Shown: positions 37,010-45,498 of the stretch, piece after piece
How positions within the stretch are numbered: the stretch's first letter is position 1
How the letters are laid out: the number at the start of each line of letters is the position of its first letter
From: JAUWKC01 sp035529895
GTDB lineage: Bacteria > Planctomycetota > Phycisphaerae > Sedimentisphaerales > Anaerobacaceae
Direction: 5' to 3'
NCBI GenBank assembly: GCA_035529895.1
Contig: DATKVV010000033.1
Span: 1-63,537, forward strand
DNA: 63,537 nt
Translations under genes and position numbers: made by a program
The notes under the pieces: model-generated
What the model saw: only the letters and a program-made list of their open reading frames with translations
What the model was told of the DNA's origin: nothing
Databases searched by the model: none

Positions 37010-38202
37010 CCGACACTGCCTCGCGTCGACATTCCTCAAGTTCATTGGCTCGGATAATACCGATTCTCCGCGGGCTGCTGGCCGGTCAAACAGACAATCC
37101 TGATATGCCCTATGAACCTGTTATTCTGAAATCTTTGACCGGCAGGGAGGCAATTGACTTTGCCGCTTCCGCCGAAAACGCCGAAGCGCAGCAGTATCCC
37201 GCGCCTTTGGTCAGGGGCCGCAGACCCCCGCTTTTTTTGCAGGCTCCCTCTTCTGACGCCCAGCCTGAGAGTCTCCGCCGGCAGTTGAGTGATGTGATTT
37301 CGGCCTATTCGGCGCAGTATAACTCGAAGCCCGAAATTATTTGTCTCCGTGATCTTGGCGTTCTCTACGTTAGTCGAACCGACGATGGCTCGGATTTGCC
37401 TCTCAAGAACAAGGTTGCCCTTATAACCGGGGCTGCGGGCGCCATCGGTTACGCAATCTGCCGAGGGCTGCTGGAGAACGGCTGCCATCTTGCGGCCACT
37501 GACTTTGAGCGTGATAAACTTGACCGTTTGGTGGGTGACCTTAAGGAAAAGGCCGGCGAACGCGTGATTGGCGCTGTCGTCGATGTCACTGACGGGCAGT
37601 CCGTCGTACAGGGTTTTGAAAGGACTACTTTGACCTGGGGTGGAATTGATATTGTGGTTGTCAACGCAGGCATCGCGACGGTTTCTCATCTGAAAGAAAT
37701 GGACCTCGAAGACTTTCGCAGACTGGAGAAGGTGAACGTGGAGGGGGCGATGCTTACGCTTTCGGAAACGGCGCGCCATTTCATCCTGCAGGGAACCGGA
37801 GGCGACATTATTGTCATTTCCACCAAAAATGTGCCAAGCCCCGGCGCCGGCTTTGGGGCCTATAGTGCCACCAAAGCCGCCTGTCACCAGCTGGGGCGTA
37901 TCGCAAGTATAGAGCTGGCCCAGTACGGAGTTCGTGTGAATATGGTCGCGCCGGACGCGGTGTTCTCCGAAGGCGACTACAAGTCGGGTTTATGGGAACA
38001 GATAGGTCCCGGCCGGATGCAGGCCCGGGGCCTTGATGAAGAGCAGCTTCAGGAGTATTACCGCAGCCGGAATCTGCTCAAAGCCAGAGTGACGGGCCGG
38101 CACGTTGCCAATGCGGTGCTTTTTTTTGCGACGCGCCGGACGCCCACCACGGGCGCGACAATTCCCGTGGATGGCGGTTTGCCCGACGCTACGCCGCGGT
38201 AG
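37006..38202 (+). CDS. RhaEW-type short-chain dehydrogenase with a remnant aldolase N-terminus
   Basis: The 398-residue protein has an intact SDR domain (about 130-398): LKNKVALITGAAGAIG, VVNAGIAT, catalytic Ser in IVISTKNVPS, YSATK and the closing GATIPVDGGLPDATPR, most like the dehydrogenase half of bifunctional rhamnulose-phosphate aldolase/lactaldehyde dehydrogenases. The first 125 residues resemble only the tail of the aldolase half (PEIICLRDLGVLYVSRT). The zinc-binding HxH and Glu motifs of the aldolase are absent, so it cannot act as an aldolase. It overlaps the lsrF-like gene by ATGA, which implies coupled translation. The likely reaction is NAD-dependent oxidation of lactaldehyde or of a sugar-phosphate hydroxyl. 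Confidence 0.75.
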   Translation: MTDTASRRHSSSSLARIIPILRGLLAGQTDNPDMPYEPVILKSLTGREAIDFAASAENAEAQQYPAPLVRGRRPPLFLQAPSSDAQPESLRRQLSDVISAYSAQYNSKPEIICLRDLGVLYVSRTDDGSDLPLKNKVALITGAAGAIGYAICRGLLENGCHLAATDFERDKLDRLVGDLKEKAGERVIGAVVDVTDGQSVVQGFERTTLTWGGIDIVVVNAGIATVSHLKEMDLEDFRRLEKVNVEGAMLTLSETARHFILQGTGGDIIVISTKNVPSPGAGFGAYSATKAACHQLGRIASIELAQYGVRVNMVAPDAVFSEGDYKSGLWEQIGPGRMQARGLDEEQLQEYYRSRNLLKARVTGRHVANAVLFFATRRTPTTGATIPVDGGLPDATPR

Positions 38203-38265
38203 GTTTACTCTGGTAGAATGCATGACAAGTATCGATAAGGTGACACATAAAGGAACAAGCTGAAA

Positions 38266-40227
38266 ATGGATAAGGCCCTCTCACAGCTTATCAGGATATC
38301 GCACGCCGTCGGCAATGACAGTTCACTCGTTCAGGGCGGAGGCGGCAACACCTCCGTAAAGACCGAAGACCGCAGGTATATGTACATCAAGGCCAGCGGG
38401 ACCGCCCTTAAAGATATGAATGAAAGGCGGGGCTGGCGCAGGGTGCGGCTCGATTCGGCTCTGTCAATTATAAAGGACGATTCGATAGCGAGGCTCGATA
38501 CGTACGCGCGGGAAATTGAAATAGTGAACCGGCTGCAGCTTGCGTGCGACGACGACATGGCCGGCGACGCGCGCCCGTCTGTAGAGGCGCACCTGCATGC
38601 GTTTCTCGACAGGTGTGTGATACATCTGCATCCGGTTGCGGTGCTGTCGTATGCCTGCGCGAAAAGGGGCCGGGCCGAGCTTGAAAAACTGTTCGCGAAT
38701 GAGAAGTTTCCGCCTTTGTGGGTGTCTTATACGGACCCGGGCTTTACGCTCGCAAAGAAAGTGGCCCGGTTGATTGACGGCTATCGGAAGCAGTACGGCC
38801 GAAAGCCGTCGGTTCTGTTTCTCGAAAAGCACGGGCTTCTTGTTTCAGCCAACAGTCCCGATGGCTCTTTGCGCCTGGTCCGCAAGGTAATAAGTCGGTG
38901 CCTCGGCAGGCTCAGGCCGCCGAAGGGCGGGAAAATCAAGCCGCCGGGTGGCAGGGTCATCGCGGATACGAAGTTATGTCTGCGCAGGGCTTTCTTTGAA
39001 GCGACAGGTCGGTATGCTGCGATAAGCTATTACTGTGACTATGCGGTTGCGGGCTTTGTGCGCCAAAAGGACGCCAGGAAGATGCTGTCAGCGCCGGCCT
39101 TGACGCCGGATGAGCTCCTATATGCCGGCGGGCCTGCGATGTGGGTGGACAGGTGTGATGCGAAGCAAATTGCCGGCAGGTTGACACGCCAAATGAAGGC
39201 CGGCGAAAAGCCGTCGGTGGCGTTTCTGATCAGGGGTGTGGGGCTTTTTGCTGCGGGGACAAAGAAAATCGCGCCCACTATAAGGGATATTACCGAGTGT
39301 TCCTTTTTCATTCGCGCCAACGCATCTCGTATGGGCGGAATTTTCAGTTTGAATAAACGTCAGCAGAACTTTATCAACGAGTGGGAGGCCGAGGCTTTTC
39401 GCGAAAAAGTGGCCGGCGGTATGAGCGAGGGCGAGCTCAAGAATCGTATCGCCATGGTTACTGGTGCGGGCAGCGGCCTGGGCAGAAGCATCGCGGCGGG
39501 CCTGGTCCGGGCCGGTGCTATGGTTGTGCTTGCGGATGTTGATAGGAAAGCGGCCGAAGAGACTCAAGAGATTATCAAAAATGAGTTGCCGCAGGCTCAA
39601 ACGATGGTGGTCGGCTGCGATGTCACCAGCGAAGGCAAAGTCAAAGGGGCATTCGAGGCCGTACTCGACCGGTGGGGAGGGCTTGATATTCTGGTCAATG
39701 CGGCGGGGGTGGCGCCGGCGTATCCGCTGGTCGATATGCCTGTCAATAAGTGGCGTGCCGCGCTGGAAGTTAACCTGACGGGGTACTTTCTTATGGGCCG
39801 GGAAGCCGCACACATTATGATTCGCCAGGGAATGGGCGGCAACATTATAAACCTGAGCTCCAAGTCCGGCCTGGAGGCGAGCAGGGACAATACCGCCTAT
39901 AATGCGACAAAGGCCGGCGAGATTCACATGGCACGAGGCTGGGCGCTCGAGCTTGGCGAATATGGGATAAGGGTCAATTCCATCGCTCCCGGCAACGTGT
40001 TCGAGGGTTCGAAAATCTGGAATCCCGAATACATAAAGGTCTGCGCCAGAAAATACGGCATAAGACCGGAGCAGGTCATCCCCTACTATGTGCGCAAGAC
40101 GGCCCTGAATCGTGAAATAAAGGGCCAGGACATCGCCGAGGCGGTGGTATTTTTATGTTCTGATAAGGCCCGTACCATTACCGGACAAACGCTTGTCCCT
40201 GATTCCGGACAGGTAATGGTTAGATAG
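38266..40227 (+). CDS. rhaEW: Class II aldolase-SDR fusion, RhaEW-like
   Basis: The 653-residue fusion should cleave L-rhamnulose 1-phosphate to dihydroxyacetone phosphate and L-lactaldehyde and oxidise the aldehyde. The N-terminal class II aldolase domain (1-390) shows GNDSSLVQGGGGNTSVK, the metal and acid motif SVEAHLHAFLDR followed by CVIHLHPVAV, and FLEKHGLLVSA (third His). The C-terminal SDR domain (about 392-653) has IAMVTGAGSGLGRSIAAG, NAAGVAPA, the catalytic Ser in NLSSKSG, YNATK and GQTLVPDSGQVMVR. The bifunctional arrangement is known from Bacillus, Rhizobium and Chloroflexus rhamnose pathways. It lies 63 bases behind the SDR gene with AAAGGA before the ATG. Confidence 0.85.
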   Translation: MDKALSQLIRISHAVGNDSSLVQGGGGNTSVKTEDRRYMYIKASGTALKDMNERRGWRRVRLDSALSIIKDDSIARLDTYAREIEIVNRLQLACDDDMAGDARPSVEAHLHAFLDRCVIHLHPVAVLSYACAKRGRAELEKLFANEKFPPLWVSYTDPGFTLAKKVARLIDGYRKQYGRKPSVLFLEKHGLLVSANSPDGSLRLVRKVISRCLGRLRPPKGGKIKPPGGRVIADTKLCLRRAFFEATGRYAAISYYCDYAVAGFVRQKDARKMLSAPALTPDELLYAGGPAMWVDRCDAKQIAGRLTRQMKAGEKPSVAFLIRGVGLFAAGTKKIAPTIRDITECSFFIRANASRMGGIFSLNKRQQNFINEWEAEAFREKVAGGMSEGELKNRIAMVTGAGSGLGRSIAAGLVRAGAMVVLADVDRKAAEETQEIIKNELPQAQTMVVGCDVTSEGKVKGAFEAVLDRWGGLDILVNAAGVAPAYPLVDMPVNKWRAALEVNLTGYFLMGREAAHIMIRQGMGGNIINLSSKSGLEASRDNTAYNATKAGEIHMARGWALELGEYGIRVNSIAPGNVFEGSKIWNPEYIKVCARKYGIRPEQVIPYYVRKTALNREIKGQDIAEAVVFLCSDKARTITGQTLVPDSGQVMVR

Positions 40228-40247
40228 TTTTCGAAGGATTATAGTTT

Positions 40248-42491
40248 ATGGATTTCTGCATTGAAGATACCCGTCACAAGCCGATTGCAAAATTGAAGGA
40301 CCTTATAGAGGACGGCATTATCACCCTCGAACAGGCGAAAGACTGGCTCAGGACGATTTACGAGATTCGCTTTTTCGAGGAGAAAGTTTTTGACCTTCTG
40401 GGTCAGAATATTATCAAGGGGGCCTCACATCTTTACGCCGGTCAGGAAGCGGTCGCTGTTGGCGCCGTCGCCGCTATTGAGCGCGGGGACGTAATCGCCT
40501 CGACGCACCGCGGTCACGGCCACTGCGGCGCAATCGGCAATAAATACGCCGACAGCGAGCAAGACCGCCAGAACCACTGGAACCGGATGATGGCCGAGCT
40601 GATGGGCAAAGAAACCGGCTACTGCAAGGGCCGGGGCGGGTCGATGCACATAGCCGACGTTGACAAATGCAACAATCTGGGCTCGACCGGCATCGTCGGC
40701 GGCAACCAGGCGCCTTCGGTGGGGGCGGCCCTCGCGGAAAAATACAAAGGAACGGGCAAAGTGGTGATTTCGTTTTTCGGCGACGGGGCCACCAATACCG
40801 GCAGCTTCCACGAGTCGATGAATATGGCATCGGCCTTGAAGGTGCCCCTCATAGCTATAGTCGAGAACAACCTTTACGGCATGAGCGTGCCTTTTTCGGG
40901 CAGTGAGGTGCAGGGAACATTAAAAGCGAGCAATATCGTCGATGTAGCCGAGCGGGCCTACGCTTATAACATACCGGCCATGATTGTGGATGGGCAGGAC
41001 GTGGTGGCCGTTTATGTGGCCGTGTGCTCGGCGATAAGGATGGCTCGGCAGGACACGCAGATGTTTTTGATTGAGGCCAAGACCTACCGCTGGTATGGAC
41101 ACAGCCGAAGCGACCCACGGGCATACCGCACAAAGACCGAAGAAAAGGCCTGGCGCGAAAGGGACCCCATAATCGTCTTGCGAAAGAAACTGCTCGACGA
41201 GCAGCTTGCTACCGAGGAGCAGCTGGACCGGATAAAGGATACGGCTTCTAACACCATCGAGACCGCCACGAAGTTCGGAATGGACAGTCCCTGGCCCAAT
41301 CCCGCCGACGTCACCAAAGATGTGTACGTCGATGAGGTGTACCCGGCGGATTTAGTCCAAGCCGAGAGGGCCACCAGCAAAAAGGTCATACAGGCCGGCG
41401 CGGCGCTTGAAGCGGCTCTGGCTTCCTCAACCGCCAGGACCAGGAAAGAGGCGACCCAACAGGCCAAAGCGCAGATTCAGTCGCAGTTCGGGATGGATGT
41501 TATGACGATTGCTCAGGCGGTTTCAGCCGCCCATGCCGAAGAGATGAGAAGGGACAAGAACGTTATCTTAATGGGCGAAGACGTCGGCTTGTATGGCGGG
41601 GCATATCAGGCGACCCGCGGCCTGCTGGCGGAATTCGGCACGGGCAGGGTGATTGATACCGCAATATCCGAAGCGGCTATAGCCGGCGCCGCCGTCGGCG
41701 CTGCGCTTCGCGGATTGAGGCCCGTTGCCGAGATTATGTACGTTGACTTTGTGACGATAGCGATGGACCAGCTTGTCCACGTTGGCGCTTACAACCGCTA
41801 CATGTTCGGCGGCAAGGCAAAAGTGCCGATGGTGCTCCGCACCGAAGGCGGCGTGGGCCGATGCATCGCCGCTCATCATTCGGAGTCGCTCGAGGCCTGG
41901 CTGATGCATCCGCCGGGCTTATACGTGGTGATGCCGTCGACGCCTTATGATGCCAAGGGCCTGCTCAAGGCCGCCATCCGCAGTGACAATCCGGTGGTCT
42001 TCATCGAACACAAAGCCACCTACGGCCAGATTGGCGTCGTGCCGGAAGGCGATTATATAATCCCGCTGGGCACGGCGGACATTAAGAGACAAGGCAGAGA
42101 CGCCACGATTGTAAGCTATAGCAGAATGGTAATGTTCTGCCTGCAGGCGGCGAAGGTGCTGGCGGAAAAACACGGCATCGACGCTGAAGTAATCGACCTC
42201 AGAACGCTTAAGCCAATGGATATTGCTGCGATAGCCGAATCCGTCCGCAAGACGGGCCGGCTCGTGACTGTCAGCGAGGGCTTCTGCACGTGCGGCGTGG
42301 GCAGGGAGGTGGTGGGGCAGTTGATGGAGTACAAATTTAGTGACGGCACTGCGGGCTTTGACTGTCTCAGGGCGGCCCCGGTGAATCTGGCGGCAGTTGA
42401 CGCGCCGCCGCCGATGAGCGAGCCTTTGGAATTGGCGAGTATCCCCAGCGCAGAAAAAATCGTCGAGGCCGTCAGAGCAGTTACGGCATGA
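40248..42491 (+). CDS. Fused alpha-beta E1 component of a 2-oxoacid or acetoin dehydrogenase
   Basis: The 747-residue protein joins the two subunits of a thiamine-diphosphate-dependent E1. The alpha part (1-380) has FYEIRFFEEK-like N-terminus, YAGQEAVAVGAVAA, the TPP motif GDGATNTGSFHESMN and ending NN about 28 residues later, and the phosphorylation-loop HSRSDPRAYR. After an Ala-rich linker (385-412) the beta part begins MDVMTIAQAVSAAHAEEM and contains GEDVGLYGGAYQATRGL, the IAGAAVGAALRGLRP block and VEHKATYGQ-like IEHKATYGQ. No E2 or E3 gene is in the window. In the rhamnose operon it may oxidise pyruvate or a related C3 product. It is followed by the GH32 gene without a gap. Confidence 0.85.
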   Translation: MDFCIEDTRHKPIAKLKDLIEDGIITLEQAKDWLRTIYEIRFFEEKVFDLLGQNIIKGASHLYAGQEAVAVGAVAAIERGDVIASTHRGHGHCGAIGNKYADSEQDRQNHWNRMMAELMGKETGYCKGRGGSMHIADVDKCNNLGSTGIVGGNQAPSVGAALAEKYKGTGKVVISFFGDGATNTGSFHESMNMASALKVPLIAIVENNLYGMSVPFSGSEVQGTLKASNIVDVAERAYAYNIPAMIVDGQDVVAVYVAVCSAIRMARQDTQMFLIEAKTYRWYGHSRSDPRAYRTKTEEKAWRERDPIIVLRKKLLDEQLATEEQLDRIKDTASNTIETATKFGMDSPWPNPADVTKDVYVDEVYPADLVQAERATSKKVIQAGAALEAALASSTARTRKEATQQAKAQIQSQFGMDVMTIAQAVSAAHAEEMRRDKNVILMGEDVGLYGGAYQATRGLLAEFGTGRVIDTAISEAAIAGAAVGAALRGLRPVAEIMYVDFVTIAMDQLVHVGAYNRYMFGGKAKVPMVLRTEGGVGRCIAAHHSESLEAWLMHPPGLYVVMPSTPYDAKGLLKAAIRSDNPVVFIEHKATYGQIGVVPEGDYIIPLGTADIKRQGRDATIVSYSRMVMFCLQAAKVLAEKHGIDAEVIDLRTLKPMDIAAIAESVRKTGRLVTVSEGFCTCGVGREVVGQLMEYKFSDGTAGFDCLRAAPVNLAAVDAPPPMSEPLELASIPSAEKIVEAVRAVTA

Positions 42492-42505
42492 AGAGGATTC
42501 TCGCG

Positions 42506-43969
42506 ATGTGTGGAAATGTAAATCGGCGTGATTTGCTTAAAACGGCTGGTTTAGGGGCGGCGTCTCTGGCCGCGGCGAGGTTGCCGGGCTGTAATGCTCT
42601 GCCTGTTAAAACGCCGGACAAATCGGCCGATGGGGTGCTTTACCACGAGAAGTATCGGCCGCAATTTCACTTTACACCGCAAAAAAACTGGATGAACGAC
42701 CCCAACGGCCTGGTCTATTACAAGGGCGAATATCACCTGTTCTTTCAGCATAATCCGTTCGCCATCAATTGGGGCAATATGACCTGGGGACACGCTGTCA
42801 GCAAAGACCTGATGCACTGGAAGCAACTGCCCAATGCCATCGAGCCGGACGAGCTTGGCACAATTTTCTCCGGCTCGGCTGTGGTGGACTGGAACAATAC
42901 CTCCGGCTTTCAGACGGGCAAAGAAAATGTCCTGGTTGCCTTTTACACCTCCGCGGGCAAGCACGCGCCTGTCCCTCGGCCCTTCACCCAGAGCATCGCT
43001 TACAGCAACGACCGCGGCCGAACCTGGGTTAAGTACAAGGACAATCCCGTGATAGGGCACATCCGCGCCGAAAACCGCGACCCCAAGGTAATCTGGCACG
43101 AGCCTACACAGACCTGGATTATGGCCCTTTATCTTGACGCGGACGATTTTATGCTCCTTTCCTCCAGGGACATCAGGCACTGGAAGCCGCTGCAGGAAAT
43201 TAGGCTCCGCGGCAGCGACGAATGTCCCGATTTCTTCGAGTTGCCTGTCGATGGAGACGCTTCCAACACCCGGTGGGTGTTTTGGGGCGGGGACGGCAGA
43301 TATATGGTGGGGACCTTCGACGGACGGAGGTTTACGCCGGAGACGGATGCAATTCAATCGAAAGTGGGGTACTTCAGCGCCGCGCAGACATGGAGTGACA
43401 TTCCCGAGGCCGATGGCCGCCGAATCCAGATAGGCTGGACCAAGGGCGACTTTCCGGGCATGCCCTTCAATCAGCAGTTCTCGATTCCCTGCGAGCTTTC
43501 GCTGCGCACGTTCGACGAGGGAATTCGCCTTTGCCGTGTGCCGGTGCGTGAAATCGAGAAGCTGCGGGTCGAAAGATATAGCATCCCGCCAACCAAGCTC
43601 GAGTTAGGCAGAGGCGTTTTGTCCGGCATATCGGGAGAATTGCTGGAGGTGCGGTCGGAAATCGATCTCGGGGACACCGAAGAGGTGGTCTTTGTGCTTC
43701 GCGGCACTCCCGTCGTCTATTTCGCGAAGGAGGGGGCGCTTTTCTGCAGAGACAGAAAGGCCGACGTGCACCCCGTCAATAACAGGATTAGGCTGCATAT
43801 CCTTGTCGACCGCACCTGCATCGAAATCTTCGCCAACGAAGGCCGGACGTCGATGTTCCTGTCATTTCCGCTTGATACCAACGACACCTCGGTGGAATTG
43901 TTCGCTCGCTGGGGACGGGCCAGGGTCGAAAGACTCGATATATGGAAATTGAAATCAATTTGGACATAA
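42506..43969 (+). CDS. Exported glycoside hydrolase family 32 enzyme (fructanase/invertase)
   Basis: GH32 enzymes hydrolyse beta-fructofuranosyl linkages in sucrose, inulin or levan. The protein has a Tat-like signal (NRRDLLKTAG plus hydrophobic stretch) with a possible lipobox ending LPGC near residue 31. The catalytic blocks are present: nucleophile in NWMNDPNGLVYY, stabilising Asp in NRDPKVIWH and acid/base Glu in DECPDFFELP. A C-terminal beta-sandwich includes LHILVDRTCIEIFANEGR. The start chosen is the ATG at 42506 behind AGAGGA (487 residues); an ATG at 42488 overlapping the E1 stop is possible. It is one of two tandem paralogues. Confidence 0.9.
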   Translation: MCGNVNRRDLLKTAGLGAASLAAARLPGCNALPVKTPDKSADGVLYHEKYRPQFHFTPQKNWMNDPNGLVYYKGEYHLFFQHNPFAINWGNMTWGHAVSKDLMHWKQLPNAIEPDELGTIFSGSAVVDWNNTSGFQTGKENVLVAFYTSAGKHAPVPRPFTQSIAYSNDRGRTWVKYKDNPVIGHIRAENRDPKVIWHEPTQTWIMALYLDADDFMLLSSRDIRHWKPLQEIRLRGSDECPDFFELPVDGDASNTRWVFWGGDGRYMVGTFDGRRFTPETDAIQSKVGYFSAAQTWSDIPEADGRRIQIGWTKGDFPGMPFNQQFSIPCELSLRTFDEGIRLCRVPVREIEKLRVERYSIPPTKLELGRGVLSGISGELLEVRSEIDLGDTEEVVFVLRGTPVVYFAKEGALFCRDRKADVHPVNNRIRLHILVDRTCIEIFANEGRTSMFLSFPLDTNDTSVELFARWGRARVERLDIWKLKSIWT

Positions 43970-43996
43970 TCGAGAATGTAAGAAAGGAGCTGTGCT

Positions 43997-45463
43997 ATGG
44001 AGATGAGGTTTTCCCGTCGTGACTTCCTGAAGACAGCCGGATTCGGCGCCGCCTCACTGGGCGCGATGCCGCTCATGCAGTCGTGTGCCGCGCTCGGCAA
44101 GAAAAGCCTACCGCCGGGCGCGCTTTACAACGAAAAGTATCGACCGCAGTTTCACTTCACGCCCCGCGAGAACTGGACGAACGACCCCAACGGCCTCGTT
44201 TACTACAAGGGCCAATACCACCTGTTCTTCCAGCACAATCCGTCCGGCATAAACTGGGGCAATATGACATGGGGACACGCGGTGAGTAAAGACCTCATGC
44301 ACTGGAAGCAGCTGCCAAATGCCATTGAGCCCGACGACCTCGGCACCATCTTTTCAGGTTCGGCGGTAGTGGACTGGAAGAATACCGCGGGCTTTCAGAC
44401 CGGCAGAGAGAACGTTCTTGTCGCCTTCTACACCTCGGCAGGCAAGCACGCCCCCGTGAAAAAACCGTTTACGCAAAGCATCGCCTACAGCAACGACCGC
44501 GGCAGGACGTGGGTGAAATACAAAGGCAACCCCATCATAGGCAATATGAAAGATGACGACAACCGCGACCCGAAGGTGATATGGCACGGGCCGACAAGCC
44601 GATGGATAATGGCGCTGTTTCTTGATGCCAATGATGAGTTTGCGCTGCTGTCGTCGGAAGATTTGAAAAAATGGCAGGTGTTACAATATTTGATGCTGCC
44701 CGGCAGCCGGGAATGCCCCGACTTTTTCGAATTGCCGGTCGACGGCGACCCCGTCAATACCCGCTGGGTCTTTTGGGGCGCGAACGGAAAATACCTGCTT
44801 GGGAGTTTTGATGGAAAGAAGTTCAACTCCGAAAGCGGCCCGCATGAATCGCGAGTTGGAAACCACTACGCCGCTCAGACCTACAGTAACATCCCCGAAT
44901 CCGACGGACGAAGAATCCAAATCGCCTGGATGGCCAAGGGCAAGTTCCCGAACATGCCCTTCAACCAGCAGATGTCCATTCCATGCGAGCTTAAGCTGCG
45001 CACGTTCCCCGAAGGCATTCGTCTCTGCATGCTCCCCGTCAAAGAGATTAAGAATATCCGCGCTTCGTCGAGGTCCTGGAGAAACAGCACTCTGCGGCCG
45101 GGCGAAAATCCGTTGTCCGAAATCTCCGAAGAGCTGTTCGAAATACAAGCCGAGATTGAGCCGGACGGCGCCGCCGAGGTCGGCTTCAATCTCCGCGGCA
45201 ATCCTTTGGTCTACAACGTGGGCGAAAAGACCCTCACCTGCAAAGATAGAACGGTCCAGATCGCGCCGCTAAACGGCAAAATCAAACTGCATATTCTCGT
45301 TGACCGCACTTCCATCGAAATATTTCCCAACGATGGTCTGATGCCGATTTTCTTGTGTTTCCCGCTGGATACCAACAATACGTCGCTGGAGGTTTTTGCC
45401 CGCGGCGGCAAGGCAAAAATCCAAAACCTGAAACTCTGGAAGTTAAAATCAATCTGGGCGTAA
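43997..45463 (+). CDS. Second exported glycoside hydrolase family 32 enzyme
   Basis: This 488-residue tandem paralogue of the preceding enzyme shares most of its sequence. It has a clear Tat signal (FSRRDFLKTAGFGAAS) with a lipobox-like LMQSC near residue 35. The nucleophile block reads NWTNDPNGLVYY (Met replaced by Thr next to the catalytic Asn-Asp), with NRDPKVIWH and RECPDFFELP intact, so it should be active. The C-terminal beta domain ends LHILVDRTSIEIFPNDG. An AAGGAG ribosome site precedes the ATG by 8 bases. The two copies may differ in chain-length or linkage preference; this cannot be read from the sequence. Confidence 0.9.
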   Translation: MEMRFSRRDFLKTAGFGAASLGAMPLMQSCAALGKKSLPPGALYNEKYRPQFHFTPRENWTNDPNGLVYYKGQYHLFFQHNPSGINWGNMTWGHAVSKDLMHWKQLPNAIEPDDLGTIFSGSAVVDWKNTAGFQTGRENVLVAFYTSAGKHAPVKKPFTQSIAYSNDRGRTWVKYKGNPIIGNMKDDDNRDPKVIWHGPTSRWIMALFLDANDEFALLSSEDLKKWQVLQYLMLPGSRECPDFFELPVDGDPVNTRWVFWGANGKYLLGSFDGKKFNSESGPHESRVGNHYAAQTYSNIPESDGRRIQIAWMAKGKFPNMPFNQQMSIPCELKLRTFPEGIRLCMLPVKEIKNIRASSRSWRNSTLRPGENPLSEISEELFEIQAEIEPDGAAEVGFNLRGNPLVYNVGEKTLTCKDRTVQIAPLNGKIKLHILVDRTSIEIFPNDGLMPIFLCFPLDTNNTSLEVFARGGKAKIQNLKLWKLKSIWA

Positions 45464-45498
45464 CGGAGATTTAAAAAGATAAGGAAATGAGGTTTGCC

